Source: CAVWSM01 sp963799425 (GTDB lineage: Bacteria > Actinomycetota > Actinomycetes > Jiangellales > Jiangellaceae). Taken from it: 64,000 nt of DNA. Positions within the stretch are counted from its first letter, which is position 1, and the number at the start of each line of letters is the position of its first letter. Below the pieces are notes generated by a model, which saw only the letters and a list, made by a program, of their open reading frames with translations, did no database searches and was not told where the DNA came from. Of the stretch, positions 49,845 through 58,186 are shown one piece after another. Made by a program: the position numbers and the translations under genes. The stretch is from contig CAWCXA010000020.1 in the NCBI GenBank assembly GCA_963799425.1, forward strand, positions 1 through 64,000. The letters run 5' to 3'.

Positions 49845-50825
49845 ATGACGGCGCAACCGCAGTACGCACGACGGCTCGCGCGGGTTGCTCGCGTGCTGGA
49901 GCTGCTGGCGCTGCACCCCGACGGACTGCGTGTCAGCCAGCTTGCCAAGGAGGTCGGCGCCAGTGAGGCGGAGCTGCGGGAGGAGCTGCTGGCCTTCTAC
50001 ACAGCCGATGTCAGCCCCGATGACCTGCACGGACTGCTGCGCGCCGATGTCATCGCGTTCGTCGGGGCCGATGGCGATGACGAGGATCCGCAACGTGCGG
50101 AGATCGTCCGGGTCAAGGGCGACCAACTGGCCGGCGAGCTTGGCGTCGACTACCTGACGGCCGGGGAGCTGTCGCAGGTCTACCTCGCCGGCCGGAGGCT
50201 GCTGCAGGTCGAACCCGACAACGTCGAGCTGGCCGCGGCCCTCGAGACCCTGGAAGTCACCACTCTCCAGGGTGTTCAGGCACGGCCGAGCGACTGGCAG
50301 GCCGAGGTCGCCGACAGGCTGCGCACCGCGGTGCGCGAGCCGCGGCTCGTACGCGTCACCTATGCCCGAGCGTGGCGCCCGGGCGTGCGGGAGCGAATGC
50401 TGCAGCCGTACGCGCTGCACAGCACGCGCCGCGGCTGGGAGCTCGACGCCGGCACCCCTGAGGAACCCAGCACCGTACGCACCTACCTCGCGACCGGCAT
50501 GCAGGAAGTCGACGTGCTCGACAACGCTTTCGCGCCACCCGCCGACGTCGACGCCGCGGTGGCCGCCAACCGGGCCACCTACCCCGTCGACCTCGTCCTC
50601 CCGCACGCGTCCAAGTGGGTGGTCGACCGCTTCGCGGAGTCGGTCACGGTCCTCAGTGAGGACGAAGAGTCGGTGAAGGTGCGCGCCTTCCTCCTCGGTC
50701 CGGTCGAGCAACGGTTGGGGCTCATGCTGGTCATCGCGGGACCGGAGGCGTTCGTCGTCTCCCCCGATTCGCTGGTCGACGCCGGCGTCGCTCTGGCTCG
50801 AGAGTTGTTGGAGCATCACGGTTAG
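49845..50825 (+). CDS. WYL-domain transcriptional regulator (PafC-like)
   Basis: A 326-residue regulator: N-terminal winged helix (ARVLELLALHPDGLRVSQLAKEVGASEAELREELLAFY), WYL domain (RLVRVTYARAWRPGVRERMLQPYALHSTRRGWELDA) and C-terminal WCX extension. PafBC pairs activate DNA-damage genes in mycobacteria, but there the genes adjoin the proteasome cluster, and no such gene is here, so this may be a paralogous pair. ATG at 49845 directly follows the first WYL gene. Confidence 0.82.
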   Translation: MTAQPQYARRLARVARVLELLALHPDGLRVSQLAKEVGASEAELREELLAFYTADVSPDDLHGLLRADVIAFVGADGDDEDPQRAEIVRVKGDQLAGELGVDYLTAGELSQVYLAGRRLLQVEPDNVELAAALETLEVTTLQGVQARPSDWQAEVADRLRTAVREPRLVRVTYARAWRPGVRERMLQPYALHSTRRGWELDAGTPEEPSTVRTYLATGMQEVDVLDNAFAPPADVDAAVAANRATYPVDLVLPHASKWVVDRFAESVTVLSEDEESVKVRAFLLGPVEQRLGLMLVIAGPEAFVVSPDSLVDAGVALARELLEHHG

Positions 50826-50924
50826 GTCCCTTCTTCGCGCACCGTCCGAGCGACGCAGCGCGATAAAACCTGGAGGGACAACATCGGCAGCGCGGCGTAC
50901 GCAGTGTGGTTCGACCCGCGTGCG

Positions 50925-50951
50925 ATTGGCAGAGGGCGCCCCTGCGCCAAC
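50925..50951. repeat. 27-bp palindromic repeat, isolated copy
   Basis: The element starts ATTGGCAGAGGG and ends CCTGCGCCAA, an imperfect palindrome between the WYL gene and the convergent quinone oxidoreductase gene. It differs at only two positions from the first repeat at 61564-61590. Confidence 0.75.
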
Positions 50952-50976
50952 CATCGCCGAGCCGCAGCCGGGACGC

Positions 50977-51951
50977 TCACGCCACGGTGATGACGACCTT
51001 GCCCCGGGCATGCCCCTGCTCCACGTAGCGCACACCCTCGGCCACGTCAGCCAGCGGGTATGTCCGTCCGATGACTGGCTTCACCGCACCGGACTCGATG
51101 AGCTCCGAGACATCGAGCAAATCCTGCCGTTTCTCGGTGGTCGGGATGAATCTGATCCGCTGCCGCACGAAGAGGTTGACCGCCGCAGCGCGAGCCATGG
51201 AGCCCACAGCTCCGAATACCCGACCCGGTGAACCGCCGCCATTGAGCACGAGCGTTCCCGTCGGGGCCAGCGCCCCGCGCAGCCGGCTGAGCGGTCGGTT
51301 GCCGACGTTGTCGAGGATCACGTCGTAGCGCGCAGTCGCGTCAGTGAAGTCCTCCTTGGTGTAGTCCACAACGTGTGCGGCGCCGATCGAGCGCACGAGC
51401 TCGACGTTGCCGGTGCTGCAGACACCGGTGACCTCGGCGCCCAACGCTGCTGCCATCTGTACGGCGAAGGTGCCGATGCCGCCCCCGGCCCCGTTGACGA
51501 CAACCCGTTGACCGGGCCGCACCTGTCCCACGTCGCGGATCCCACGCAAGGCCGTCGCTGCCGCCATCGGCACGGCCGCCGCCTGCTCAAACGTCAGGCT
51601 GGCCGGCTTGGGCACCACGAGGTTCGCCTCGGCGCGTGCGTACTCGGCGAATGCGCCTGGGCAAAAGCCCATCACCTCGTCGCCTTCCTGAAGCTCGCGC
51701 ACATTGGCCCCGACCGCTTCCACCCGGCCCGCCGTGTCTATGCCGGCCACCCGCTCCCTCGGCTTGGTCAGCCCGACTCCCATGAGCCGGGCGATGCGCG
51801 GATCGCCGCGCATCATGTGCCAGTCGTACGGGTTGACGGAGGCCGCGTATACCTGAACGAGCACATCGTCAGGCCCGATCTCGGGTGAGTCGATGTCCAT
51901 CAGCTCAAGGGTGTCCGGCGGACCGTAGCGCTCCTGCACGATTGCTTTCAT
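50977..51951 (-). CDS. NAD(P)-dependent quinone oxidoreductase, zeta-crystallin type
   Basis: A 324-residue medium-chain reductase. The N-terminal GroES-like domain (MKAIVQERYGPPDTLELMDIDSPEIGPDDVLVQVYAASVNPYDWHMMRG) is followed by the Rossmann motif NGAGGGIGTFAVQMAAALGAEVTGVCS. The zinc ligands of alcohol dehydrogenases are absent, as in quinone reductases. ATG 51951 has AGGGAG upstream. Substrate unknown; one-electron-safe quinone or enal reduction is typical. Confidence 0.88.
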   Translation of the reverse strand: MKAIVQERYGPPDTLELMDIDSPEIGPDDVLVQVYAASVNPYDWHMMRGDPRIARLMGVGLTKPRERVAGIDTAGRVEAVGANVRELQEGDEVMGFCPGAFAEYARAEANLVVPKPASLTFEQAAAVPMAAATALRGIRDVGQVRPGQRVVVNGAGGGIGTFAVQMAAALGAEVTGVCSTGNVELVRSIGAAHVVDYTKEDFTDATARYDVILDNVGNRPLSRLRGALAPTGTLVLNGGGSPGRVFGAVGSMARAAAVNLFVRQRIRFIPTTEKRQDLLDVSELIESGAVKPVIGRTYPLADVAEGVRYVEQGHARGKVVITVA

Positions 51952-52080
51952 CGAGGGCTCCCTGACGTGCGATGTCGATGGTCGACGGGCCGGAATGATC
52001 AACAGCAGTTGCGACGCTAGGCGCGCGATCGCGACGCGCGCATCGGGGACAACCCTGAGGTGCCCCGCAACCTCGCCGCG

Positions 52081-52503
52081 CTACTCGGTCGGCACGACCG
52101 GCTTCGGCTGGGTGAGCCGCCAGTGGTTGCCGAACGGGTCGCGGAACCCGGCATCGATGCCGTAGAAGCGCTCCTCGGGCTCCTCGATGAACTCGACACC
52201 CTTCGCCTTGAGTTCGTGGAAGGTTGCCCAGCAGTCGTCGGTGGTCAGCGCACCGGGGCCGAGGTAGCCGGTCGCGACCAGCGAACGGATCTGCTCGGCC
52301 GTCTCGCCGTCCATGACCGGTGGTGAGGGATCGACGAGCATGATCGGAAGGTCAGGCTGGTGCGGAGAGTGGACCGTTAGCCACCGCATGCCGTCGCGCA
52401 CCATGTCCACGCCGACGACGAGGCCGAGCTTGTCCGTGTAAAAGGCGCGCGCCTCATCCATGTCGAGCACGAAGACGCACACCAGACCGACACCGGTGAT
52501 CAT
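52081..52503 (-). CDS. VOC (glyoxalase/bleomycin-resistance) superfamily protein
   Basis: A 140-residue protein with two beta-alpha-beta-beta-beta modules: VFVLDMDEARAFYTDKLGLVVGVDM, then TFHELKAKGVEFIEEPEERFYGIDAGFRDPFGNHWRLTQP. The metal-site Glu/His positions are largely kept. It may be a lyase, dioxygenase-like or ligand-binding protein. ATG 52503 is chosen; the frame upstream is antisense to the hydrolase gene. Same strand as the hydrolase and AraC genes. Confidence 0.88.
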   Translation of the reverse strand: MITGVGLVCVFVLDMDEARAFYTDKLGLVVGVDMVRDGMRWLTVHSPHQPDLPIMLVDPSPPVMDGETAEQIRSLVATGYLGPGALTTDDCWATFHELKAKGVEFIEEPEERFYGIDAGFRDPFGNHWRLTQPKPVVPTE

Positions 52504-52573
52504 GCGTAGTCTCCTCAGCAGCGAAATCGGTGCGTCTCGGCACATCCGGCTGCCCTCGCGTGCCAGGAACTGT

Positions 52574-53353
52574 TCATCGCGCGGCAAAGGCGGCCACCGC
52601 AGGCGCCAGGACGTCGCCGGCCACATTGTGGTCCTGACCGGCGAGGATGTCATGCCGCGCGCTCGGGATCGCGGCCGCGACCTTTGCGGCAGCCTGGTGG
52701 AGGAACTCCGGACTCTCTGAACCGGCGAGCACGAGGGTTGGTACGGCGATACGGGCGTAGCGATCGGTCGGGATCGTGTTGTCGCGGCCCATCACGGCCG
52801 CGTCGTAGGCAAGCGTGGGAGCGAGGCTCTCGCCGAGCTCCCAATACGGGGACTGCCGCATGCCGGCGATCATCTCCTGTGGCAGACCGACCCTTGCCAT
52901 GAAGAGGGCAACCGCGTCTCCGCGGCGATTGGCGGCAAGCAGCCGGGTGAGCTCCTCGGTGTAATCCTTGGCCCGCTGCGAGTCCTCGGGATCGAGGCTG
53001 AACGGTGGCTCCCACATGACCAGCGCGTCGATCGCCAGCCCAGCGGCTGCCGCCTCGGCCGCAAGCGCCGCACCGGACGAGAGCCCCACCACCGTGGCGG
53101 ACCCTCCCGCGGCTGCAAGCAGCACGTCGATGTCCTCGACCTCGCGTTCGACGGCGTATGGCAATGTGTCGTCGCTGTCGCCGCGACCGCGACGGTCGTA
53201 GTTGAGCACCGTGAAGTGTTTGGCAAGTGCCTCCGCGATAGGCACGTCGATCGACCGGTCGCAGGATGCGCCGGCCACGAGGACAAGCGGCGCGCCTTCG
53301 CCGAGCTGGTCGAACGCAATCGTGGTGCTGTCCTTGGACTGGACCCTTTCCAT
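52574..53353 (-). CDS. Alpha/beta-fold hydrolase
   Basis: A 259-residue hydrolase. The oxyanion segment LVLVAGASCDRS, nucleophile elbow GLSSGA (Ser near 93) and C-terminal His in GQDHNVAG form the expected triad with an Asp/Glu near LAGSES. The natural ester, lactone or peroxide substrate is unknown. ATG at 53353. It lies between an AraC regulator and a VOC protein on the same strand; the three may be co-regulated. Confidence 0.88.
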   Translation of the reverse strand: MERVQSKDSTTIAFDQLGEGAPLVLVAGASCDRSIDVPIAEALAKHFTVLNYDRRGRGDSDDTLPYAVEREVEDIDVLLAAAGGSATVVGLSSGAALAAEAAAAGLAIDALVMWEPPFSLDPEDSQRAKDYTEELTRLLAANRRGDAVALFMARVGLPQEMIAGMRQSPYWELGESLAPTLAYDAAVMGRDNTIPTDRYARIAVPTLVLAGSESPEFLHQAAAKVAAAIPSARHDILAGQDHNVAGDVLAPAVAAFAAR

Positions 53354-53449
53354 TACATGCCTCCTGGAGAAGATGCATCGCCGTATCTCGCGACGTGCCT
53401 TCGACGATAGGAAGCAGCAGCCGACGCCGGCTTCTCGAAAACTGCACAG

Positions 53450-53860
53450 TTACGCAGGCCTGCCGCGCGGACGGGTCCACATCCGTACGTAGCAGCTGGG
53501 TACCTCGGCAAGGTCGGCGTGACCGTCTCGCTCGCGATAGTGGCTCGGACTGTCGCCGACGAACCGTCGGAACTGTGTGCTGAACGAACCTAGGCTGGAG
53601 AAGCCGACGGCGAAGCACACCTCGGTGACCGACAGGTCGCCGGCACGCAGCAACGCCATGGCGCGCTCCATGCGGCGGCTCAAAAGGTATTGGTGCGGTG
53701 TCTCGCCGAAAGCCGATTTGAAGCTCCGGCTGAAATAGGCCTCCGAGACCGACGCGCTGCGAGCGAGGGAGGTGATGTCGAGCTGCTCCGCGTAGGCGCG
53801 GTCGATCAGGTCACGCACCCTGAGCAAGTGCCGAGACAGCGGAATGGCCGGACGGCTCAC
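53450..53860 (-). CDS. AraC-family regulator, DNA-binding domain only
   Basis: A 136-residue protein made of the two helix-turn-helix units of AraC/XylS: LDITSLARSASVSEAYFSRSFKSAFGETPHQYLLSRRMERAM and LSVTEVCFAVGFSSLGSFSTQFRRFVGDSPSHYR. No ligand-binding domain. Such short AraC proteins are often paired with VOC genes. It probably controls the downstream hydrolase and VOC genes. Start at 53860, with an in-frame ATG or GTG MSRPAIPLSRH. Confidence 0.88.
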   Translation of the reverse strand: MSRPAIPLSRHLLRVRDLIDRAYAEQLDITSLARSASVSEAYFSRSFKSAFGETPHQYLLSRRMERAMALLRAGDLSVTEVCFAVGFSSLGSFSTQFRRFVGDSPSHYRERDGHADLAEVPSCYVRMWTRPRGRPA

Positions 53861-54004
53861 ATCTCTGATCCTGACTCATCGATGCCGGTTTCGTCAGCGG
53901 CGTTAATAGGGTGCGTGTCATTCATGTCAAAGATCGCGGTCGCGGTCGATGATGGGTTCGCGAAGGCGCCGCGCGGCGCCGACCACGACCGCCGGGAGGT
54001 CGCC

Positions 54005-54196
54005 ATGATCAAGACGCTCGTGTTCGGCTTCATCTTCTTCCTGCTCGCCACCTTTCCCGCCACCTGGTTGCTGATGCTCTTCGCCGGGAATGTGGGTCTC
54101 GAGCTGTCCTACTGGGGCACGCTGCCACTCGGCATCTTGGTGTCTGCATTGCTGGCTGGGGTGAGCTCGCCAGCAGTCACCGTCGCCAAGGTGTAA
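54005..54196 (+). CDS. 63-residue two-span membrane protein
   Basis: ATG 54005 with GGGAGG just upstream gives a 63-residue protein with two membrane helices (LVFGFIFFLLATFPATWLLMLFAG and WGTLPLGILVSALLAGVSS). The longer open frame upstream to 53690 is antisense to the AraC gene. Family not recognised; convergent with the META gene, 6 bases away. Confidence 0.65.
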   Translation: MIKTLVFGFIFFLLATFPATWLLMLFAGNVGLELSYWGTLPLGILVSALLAGVSSPAVTVAKV

Positions 54197-54202
54197 CGAG
54201 GC

Positions 54203-54904
54203 CTACTCCGCGCGGTAGATGAGGCCGTTGTCGGAGTCGCCGAGTGTCAGCACGTCGGCGTCTATGGTGTACGGGACGGTGCCCTGCAGCACCTGGATCA
54301 CGTGGCGTTCGACGCGCATGGCGTCGGGAGGTCCGGCTTTTCGCGTGAGGCGTAACGGTCCGACCCCGATCGTGCCATCCCCCACCGTTACCGAGCCACC
54401 CCCGGTGTTGCAGCCCGTGTCGACCGAGAGCTGGCTGCCGTCAAACCGCACCCTGGCAGCGACGTCGGCGAAACTCGACACCGAGTCCGGGGTACGGATC
54501 GACTGCAGCCGCCAGTGCGTCCCCTCCAGCGGTCGATCGGGATCCGCCTCGACCCGATCGAGCAGCTCGAGCACAGACTCGCCCGACGTCAACACCAACT
54601 GGTTGCCGACGAGATCCAGGTAGGGCCGCGACTTCAGCAGATCGATCAGCCACCGCTCTTGCGCGTCGACATCCGGGAGGCACGCCATCATCGTCGAGAT
54701 CAGCCCTTCGACGACCAGCTCGCCGTCCCAGGCGGTCGCCGCACCGCTGATGCTGTTGCAGCCGGCGTGGGCACTGATGCGTCCACCCGTGAACGACAAG
54801 CTGATCCGGGTGCGTCCCGCTAACGTGAGCTCTGCGCCGTCTCGGACTGCGCGAGTCGACAGGAACGTACGGCCCTCGAGCGTCGCGACCATGTCGTCCC
54901 GCAC
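54203..54904 (-). CDS. Tandem META-domain protein
   Basis: A 233-residue protein with two META (HslJ-like) domains: LEGRTFLSTRAVRDG...LSFTGGRISAHAGCNSISG...MMACLPDVDAQERWLIDLL, then LEGTHWRLQSIRTPD...VRFDGSQLSVDTGCNTGGG. META domains are usually secreted, yet no signal peptide is visible. Function unknown. It is downstream of the decayed transporter remnants on the same strand. Confidence 0.82.
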   Translation of the reverse strand: MRDDMVATLEGRTFLSTRAVRDGAELTLAGRTRISLSFTGGRISAHAGCNSISGAATAWDGELVVEGLISTMMACLPDVDAQERWLIDLLKSRPYLDLVGNQLVLTSGESVLELLDRVEADPDRPLEGTHWRLQSIRTPDSVSSFADVAARVRFDGSQLSVDTGCNTGGGSVTVGDGTIGVGPLRLTRKAGPPDAMRVERHVIQVLQGTVPYTIDADVLTLGDSDNGLIYRAE

Positions 54905-54914
54905 CCGGACCTCC

Positions 54915-55215
54915 TCAGTACCGAATCGCGTCGATCACCTTGATCCGTACGGCAACGATAGCCGGGGTCAGTCCGGCCAGCGCTCCGATGAGCGTGGCTG
55001 CGATCATGCCTTCGACCGCCGCGCGGACCGGGAATGCCGGCAGGTCGTCCACGTCGAACAGGTCGGGCGGCAGGTTCTTGACGATCGCTACAGCGATCGC
55101 GACGCCCACCAGACCCGCGACCACGGTGGCGCACACGCTCTCCATCATCACGCCGAAGAACACCCGCGCCGAAGTCGCGCCGAAGCTGCGGGTGCCGATC
55201 TCACGGAGCTGGCAC
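54915..55215 (-). pseudogene. FtsX/MacB-type permease, C-terminal remnant
   Basis: Only the last 95 or so residues of an ABC permease of the MacB/FtsX type remain: REIGTRSFGATSARVFFGVMMESV, two membrane helices and the family end LTPAIVAVRIKVIDAIRY. The part before REIG is out of family and joins directly to the truncated adaptor fragment, so the ATPase gene and most of the permease have been deleted. Confidence 0.8.
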
Positions 55216-55600
55216 CGAGCAGCGGATCGTCGACCCGCCACCGGTGGACATCGGCATGCCGACGGGGTCGAAGGAGCCTGGCGCGATCGTGGCCACGTCG
55301 CCCCCTATCAACACGGTCTGGCCGACGAGCACCGAGTAGTCGACGACGGTGCCAGCGATCGGCGCTTTGACCGCCTCGATCTTCTTCTTCGGCGGCCGTG
55401 GCGTCTCGACGACGTTGCCGTCGGCGTCGGTGGTCCGGGCCGGGCCTTGCGGCTCCTCGAACACCACCTCGAGCAGCTTGTCCCCGGCCGCCACTGCCGT
55501 GCCCTTGGCCACGAGAATCTTGTTGATCTTGCCCTCGGCGGTGGACTTCACGGGGACCGCGGGATCGGACGTGACTGACGCATCGATCGTCAGGGGCGAA
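55201..55600 (-). pseudogene. HlyD/MacA-type membrane-fusion adaptor, internal remnant
   Basis: A fragment of a periplasmic-adaptor-like protein. VKSTAEGKINKILVAKGTAVAAGD is the lipoyl-like motif and VKAPIAGTVVDYSVLVGQTVLIGGDVATIAP its second half. It then jumps to GGGSTIRCSVPAP, skipping about 50 residues found in relatives, and runs out of frame at about 55201. In-frame readings reach upstream to a stop near 55605, so the signal anchor is missing as well. Confidence 0.78.
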
Positions 55601-55707
55601 CCCCTCTGTGGTCAGGTTGGTGCGGGAAACCCGCGCAGACGTGCATACCCGTATTAGCGGATACCGGACGTTAGCGGGTCAGATACCCAAAAGCCAGACC
55701 CATTACC

Positions 55708-56637
55708 GTGAATCTCGTGGAGCATGATCGGCAACCACTAACCGCAATGACGCATTACTCAGCGGTGAGGTTGCCTTTCACGCCACCACTGATTCCGGAC
55801 AATCTGTTTGGCCACCTCGTGGCGACCGCGGTGCCGGGAGTCGAGGAGTGGCGGGACGGTGCCTTTCGGCGCACCCTCCGGCTGCCGCATGGTCCTGGGA
55901 TCGTGGCGCTTCGGCCGTACGCGGACCACGTCAGAGCTGACCTGTTTCTCGCCGACCCCCACGACAAGACGCTCGCGGTGGAGCTGGGCCGATGGCTCCT
56001 CGACCTCGATGCAGACCCGGTCACCATCGACACCGCGCTGCGGATGGACGGGGTGATGGCGCCGCTCGTCGAAGGGCACCCCGGCCGGCGGGTGCCGCGA
56101 TCGGTCGATGCCCACGAGTTCGCGCTGCGGGCTGTACTCGGCCAGCAGGTCTCGACCGCCGCGGCCCGCACGCACACCGCCCGGCTGGTCACCACCTTTG
56201 GCGACCTGGTTGACGACCCAGGAGGCGGGCTGACTCACCTCTTTCCTACGGCTGAGCAATTGAGCCGGATGCAGCCGTCGGCGCTCGCGATTCCGCAATC
56301 GCGCAGGGGCACGGTGATGCGGTTGGTGACGGCGCTGGCGAACGGCGAGCTGGAGCTGCGCCCAGGGGTCGACCTCGAGGCTGCGCGTGCACAGCTGTTG
56401 GCGATGCCCGGAATCGGCCCGTGGACAGTCGAGACGATTGCGATGCGCGCGCTCGGAGATGCGGACGCCTTTCCGGCGACCGACCTTGGAGTGCGGCTCG
56501 CCGGTGAACGACTCGGCCTACCGGCGGGTCAGCGCGCCCTGACCGCGTACGCCGAAACGTGGCGACCGTACCGGTCCTATGCCGTCCAGCATCTCTGGGC
56601 GACCAGCGACCACCCGATCAACCGGATGCCGCTTTGA
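55708..56637 (+). CDS. alkA: DNA-3-methyladenine glycosylase II, AlkA type
   Basis: Removes alkylated bases from DNA. About 296-309 residues. The AlkA N-terminal domain (LPFTPPLIPDNLFGHLVATAVPGVEEWRDGAFRRTL) is followed by the HhH-GPD fold: LRAVLGQQVSTAAARTH, LLAMPGIGPWTVETIAMRALGDADAFPATDLGVR, with the catalytic Asp in ATDLG and the base-stacking Trp in GPWTVE. In many actinobacteria this is fused to an Ada domain; here it stands alone. GTG 55708 or ATG 55747 may be the start. Confidence 0.92.
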   Translation: MNLVEHDRQPLTAMTHYSAVRLPFTPPLIPDNLFGHLVATAVPGVEEWRDGAFRRTLRLPHGPGIVALRPYADHVRADLFLADPHDKTLAVELGRWLLDLDADPVTIDTALRMDGVMAPLVEGHPGRRVPRSVDAHEFALRAVLGQQVSTAAARTHTARLVTTFGDLVDDPGGGLTHLFPTAEQLSRMQPSALAIPQSRRGTVMRLVTALANGELELRPGVDLEAARAQLLAMPGIGPWTVETIAMRALGDADAFPATDLGVRLAGERLGLPAGQRALTAYAETWRPYRSYAVQHLWATSDHPINRMPL

Positions 56638-56648
56638 CTGCTCGTGCC

Positions 56649-57449
56649 ATGATCTCCGTCGTGCCTTCTATTCCACGCGCCCCGCGACCGTCCATTACGA
56701 CCCACACGAGACTGTTGCTCGCTCTCTGCGGGATAGCCTCCTGGGTCGCCGGTGGGATCGCCACGTTCACAGCTCGTCATGACGCGGGCGCGGTCGCCCT
56801 CGTAGCCGTCGGCGCCGTCGCGGGTTTCCTTGCCGTGCACGGGCAGTGGCCCACCCACGTAAGTGCCTACGGCTACGGCCTCGAGTGGGAGCCCGTGCTC
56901 GAGACGATCGACACGCAGATCGAAGCCGCGGAGGCGACGGAGAGCGCCAACACGGTGGGCGAGCTCAAGCTTTTGAGGCAGCGACTCGAGGATCTGCAAC
57001 GGACTGGTCAGGTGACGATGCACCCAGCCGAGGCTTATGACTACGACGTTGAGGGCGCGCTCACCCGACTCTTACCCGGAGCAGTGATCACCCGCGCATC
57101 CATGCGAGGCCGGTCGACCCCTGACTTCGTGGTCACCGTGGCAGGACAGACGGTGTTCGTCGAGACCAAGTGGCGTCGTGACCCGAGCCTGCCGTACCAC
57201 GCAGATACCCTGCCGCTGCTTCTCAGCGGACTCGGAGCTGGTGCCAAGCTCCTTGTTGTCATCAACTCTGTAAGCACCGTCAACGCGGAGGAAATCGTCC
57301 GCGCGGCGATCGGCGACCGTGGGGCAGTCGTCACTTGGCGCGGTCCCGGCGACGACTGGGCGCTACAGGACGCCATGCGCCGGCTGTTTGCCGACGATCG
57401 GGCGCCGGTCCGCGCGGGAGCCGAGGCACGCGCGGACCGGCCGAGCTGA
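56649..57449 (+). CDS. Membrane-anchored PD-(D/E)xK nuclease-like protein
   Basis: A 266-residue protein. Two membrane helices lie at about 21-41 and 46-64, then a coiled-coil-like helix (IEAAEATESANTVGELKLLRQRLEDLQRTG). From residue 130 a restriction-endonuclease-like fold follows: DYDVEGALTRLLPG, TPDFVVTVAGQTVFVETKW with Asp159, Glu172 and Lys174 as the PD...ExK site. It might degrade DNA or RNA at the membrane. ATG 56649, 11 bases after alkA and on the same strand. Not a family I can name. Confidence 0.7.
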   Translation: MISVVPSIPRAPRPSITTHTRLLLALCGIASWVAGGIATFTARHDAGAVALVAVGAVAGFLAVHGQWPTHVSAYGYGLEWEPVLETIDTQIEAAEATESANTVGELKLLRQRLEDLQRTGQVTMHPAEAYDYDVEGALTRLLPGAVITRASMRGRSTPDFVVTVAGQTVFVETKWRRDPSLPYHADTLPLLLSGLGAGAKLLVVINSVSTVNAEEIVRAAIGDRGAVVTWRGPGDDWALQDAMRRLFADDRAPVRAGAEARADRPS

Positions 57450-57450
57450 G

Positions 57451-58104
57451 TCAGCCAAAACGTCCCCGCGCCGAGACGGCGGCGTAGTAACCGCTGGACT
57501 CCTTGCGATACAGCAGCCACAGGATCGTGCCCGCCAACGCCAGCGTGATCAGGTTGAGCACGATGGTGAGCCCGCCCGCCTGGCCAAGGCCAAGGAGCGT
57601 GCTGATGATGTTGAGGCCGCCGAGGACCGTGGCTACAACGCGCGCCCAGGAGCGACCGCGCTTGTTCATGGCTGCCATCCATAGCCACAGTGCAACGCCG
57701 ATCACACCGATCAGGGCGAACACACCGACGATGACGTTGGCTCCGGAGTCGATCTCGTCAGCCGTGAGGGTTGAGTCGTTGTCAGCGAGTGTGTCGCGGA
57801 TGGCGTCTCGAGACAGAAAGGCGAAGACGATGTTCAGCGCAGACAACCCAGCGCCGACATACATGAGCTTGACGGCGGTCAGGATCGATCGCGGCGGCTC
57901 CGGTGCCGGACCGGCCGGCGGCGGCACTGGTGCAGTCGGGTAGGCGCCGTAGCCCGGGGGCTGGCCTTCACCGCCCGGCGGGTTGGACGGGTAGCTCGGG
58001 TAGCCGGCCGGCGGGGCTGGTACAGGTGGCACAGGCTCGCCGGCGCCGGGCTGTTGCCCGGCGCCGGGAGCCGCGAACGGATCGTCCGGTGGAGGGGTGG
58101 TCAT
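57451..58104 (-). CDS. Four-span membrane protein with proline-rich N terminus
   Basis: A 217-residue protein. The first 70 residues are Pro/Gly/Ala-rich (PPAGYPSYPSNPPGGEGQPPGYG), then four membrane helices start at LTAVKLMYVGAGLSALNIVFAF, with a basic loop AAMNKRGRSWARVVATVLGGLN. This is a common actinobacterial layout (DUF4064-like) with no known activity. Convergent with the nuclease gene, one base apart. Confidence 0.75.
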   Translation of the reverse strand: MTTPPPDDPFAAPGAGQQPGAGEPVPPVPAPPAGYPSYPSNPPGGEGQPPGYGAYPTAPVPPPAGPAPEPPRSILTAVKLMYVGAGLSALNIVFAFLSRDAIRDTLADNDSTLTADEIDSGANVIVGVFALIGVIGVALWLWMAAMNKRGRSWARVVATVLGGLNIISTLLGLGQAGGLTIVLNLITLALAGTILWLLYRKESSGYYAAVSARGRFG

Positions 58105-58186
58105 CAGGGTTTCCCTTCGAGTCGGTCCGACCCTACTGATTCACCATCCCGGTCGAAACTACCTGGTGCCGGAAATGTCCGGCTGA

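Noticed and set aside
53967..53982. 16-bp GC palindrome near the AraC gene
   Set aside because: Such GGCGCC palindromes are expected by chance at this base composition and the position shows no promoter.
58168..58183. 6-bp hairpin after the PepSY gene as a terminator
   Set aside because: Short stem and no following T run; possible, but too weak to call.
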